DNA of 5,112 nucleotides from assembly GCA_012963075.1 (NCBI GenBank), contig DTWI01000104.1, positions 1 through 5,112 on the forward strand, written 5' to 3'. A program made the translations under genes and the position numbers. The notes below the pieces were generated by a model that was given only the letters and a program-made list of their open reading frames with translations, did no database searches and had not been told where the DNA came from. Numbering within the stretch: position 1 is the stretch's first letter; each line of letters opens with the position of its first letter. This stretch comes from Fidelibacterota bacterium (GTDB lineage Bacteria; Marinisomatota; Marinisomatia; Marinisomatales; Marinisomataceae). Positions 5,110-5,112 of this stretch are shown piece by piece.

Positions 5110-5112
5110 GCA
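5009..5112 (-). pseudogene. GNAT acetyltransferase, truncated C-terminal part
   Basis: Read on the - strand from the window end, the frame gives LKALFAASENEKYWTLTA, then EIISENRASLALHKK and TGA (complement of 5009-5011). The block N-x-A-S-x-x-L-H-K-K is the hallmark of GNAT N-acetyltransferases of the phosphinothricin/YncA type, where it helps shape the acetyl-CoA pocket and is normally followed by a CGF-like strand and 20-40 more residues. Here the reading frame stops right after HKK, and no other frame beyond restores a plausible end, so the protein lacks its last strands. The rest of the gene lies beyond the window. The local base composition is slightly richer in G+C than its surroundings, which fits separate origin. 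Family assignment is strong, truncation likely. Confidence 0.72.

Overview
The window is AT-rich throughout (about one third G+C by eye) and almost everything in it is read from the + strand. Gene starts mostly lack a clear Shine-Dalgarno sequence, and the genes are small and tightly packed. Signal peptides have the style of AT-rich marine Gram-negative bacteria (SAR406/Marinimicrobia or Bacteroidota-like), and a predicted outer-membrane barrel also implies a Gram-negative cell. This placement is an impression from protein style, not a firm assignment.

Layout. (1) Positions 1-53 hold the 3' half of a tRNA, probably Val(TAC), whose anticodon arm does not close properly on the 5' side. (2) 125-1348 is a complete RhlE-type DEAD-box RNA helicase, the only clear housekeeping gene. 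(3) 1349-1578 is a non-coding gap with an exact 16-bp tandem duplication and an AT-rich hairpin. (4) 1579-2634 is a two-gene unit: a secreted heavy-metal-associated (HMA) domain protein with a His-rich tail, then an exported protein that is probably an outer-membrane beta-barrel. (5) 2648-2745 carries a second orphan tRNA 3' half (tRNA-Pro-like) followed by a UUCG-loop terminator. (6) 2831-3684 is a 30-residue lipoprotein overlapped by ATGA with a TerC-family membrane protein, a likely Mn2+/metal exporter. (7) 3688-4333 is a 17-codon ORF overlapped by ATGA with a methyltransferase-like gene that is broken by one frameshift; one extra T in a T4 run would repair it. (8) 4348-4914 holds three very small membrane proteins, one of 31 residues overlapping its neighbour. 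(9) 4945-5112 is a junction where the start of a small + strand ORF runs into the truncated C-terminal end of a GNAT acetyltransferase on the - strand.

Interpretation. Two tRNA 3' halves without 5' halves, a frameshifted gene, a truncated GNAT and a run of tiny genes fit an accessory, recombination-prone region (integration scars and cargo) rather than conserved backbone. The most coherent functional theme is metal handling in the envelope: HMA protein, barrel partner, and the TerC protein with its tiny lipoprotein. No integrase, transposase or CRISPR array is visible in the window.
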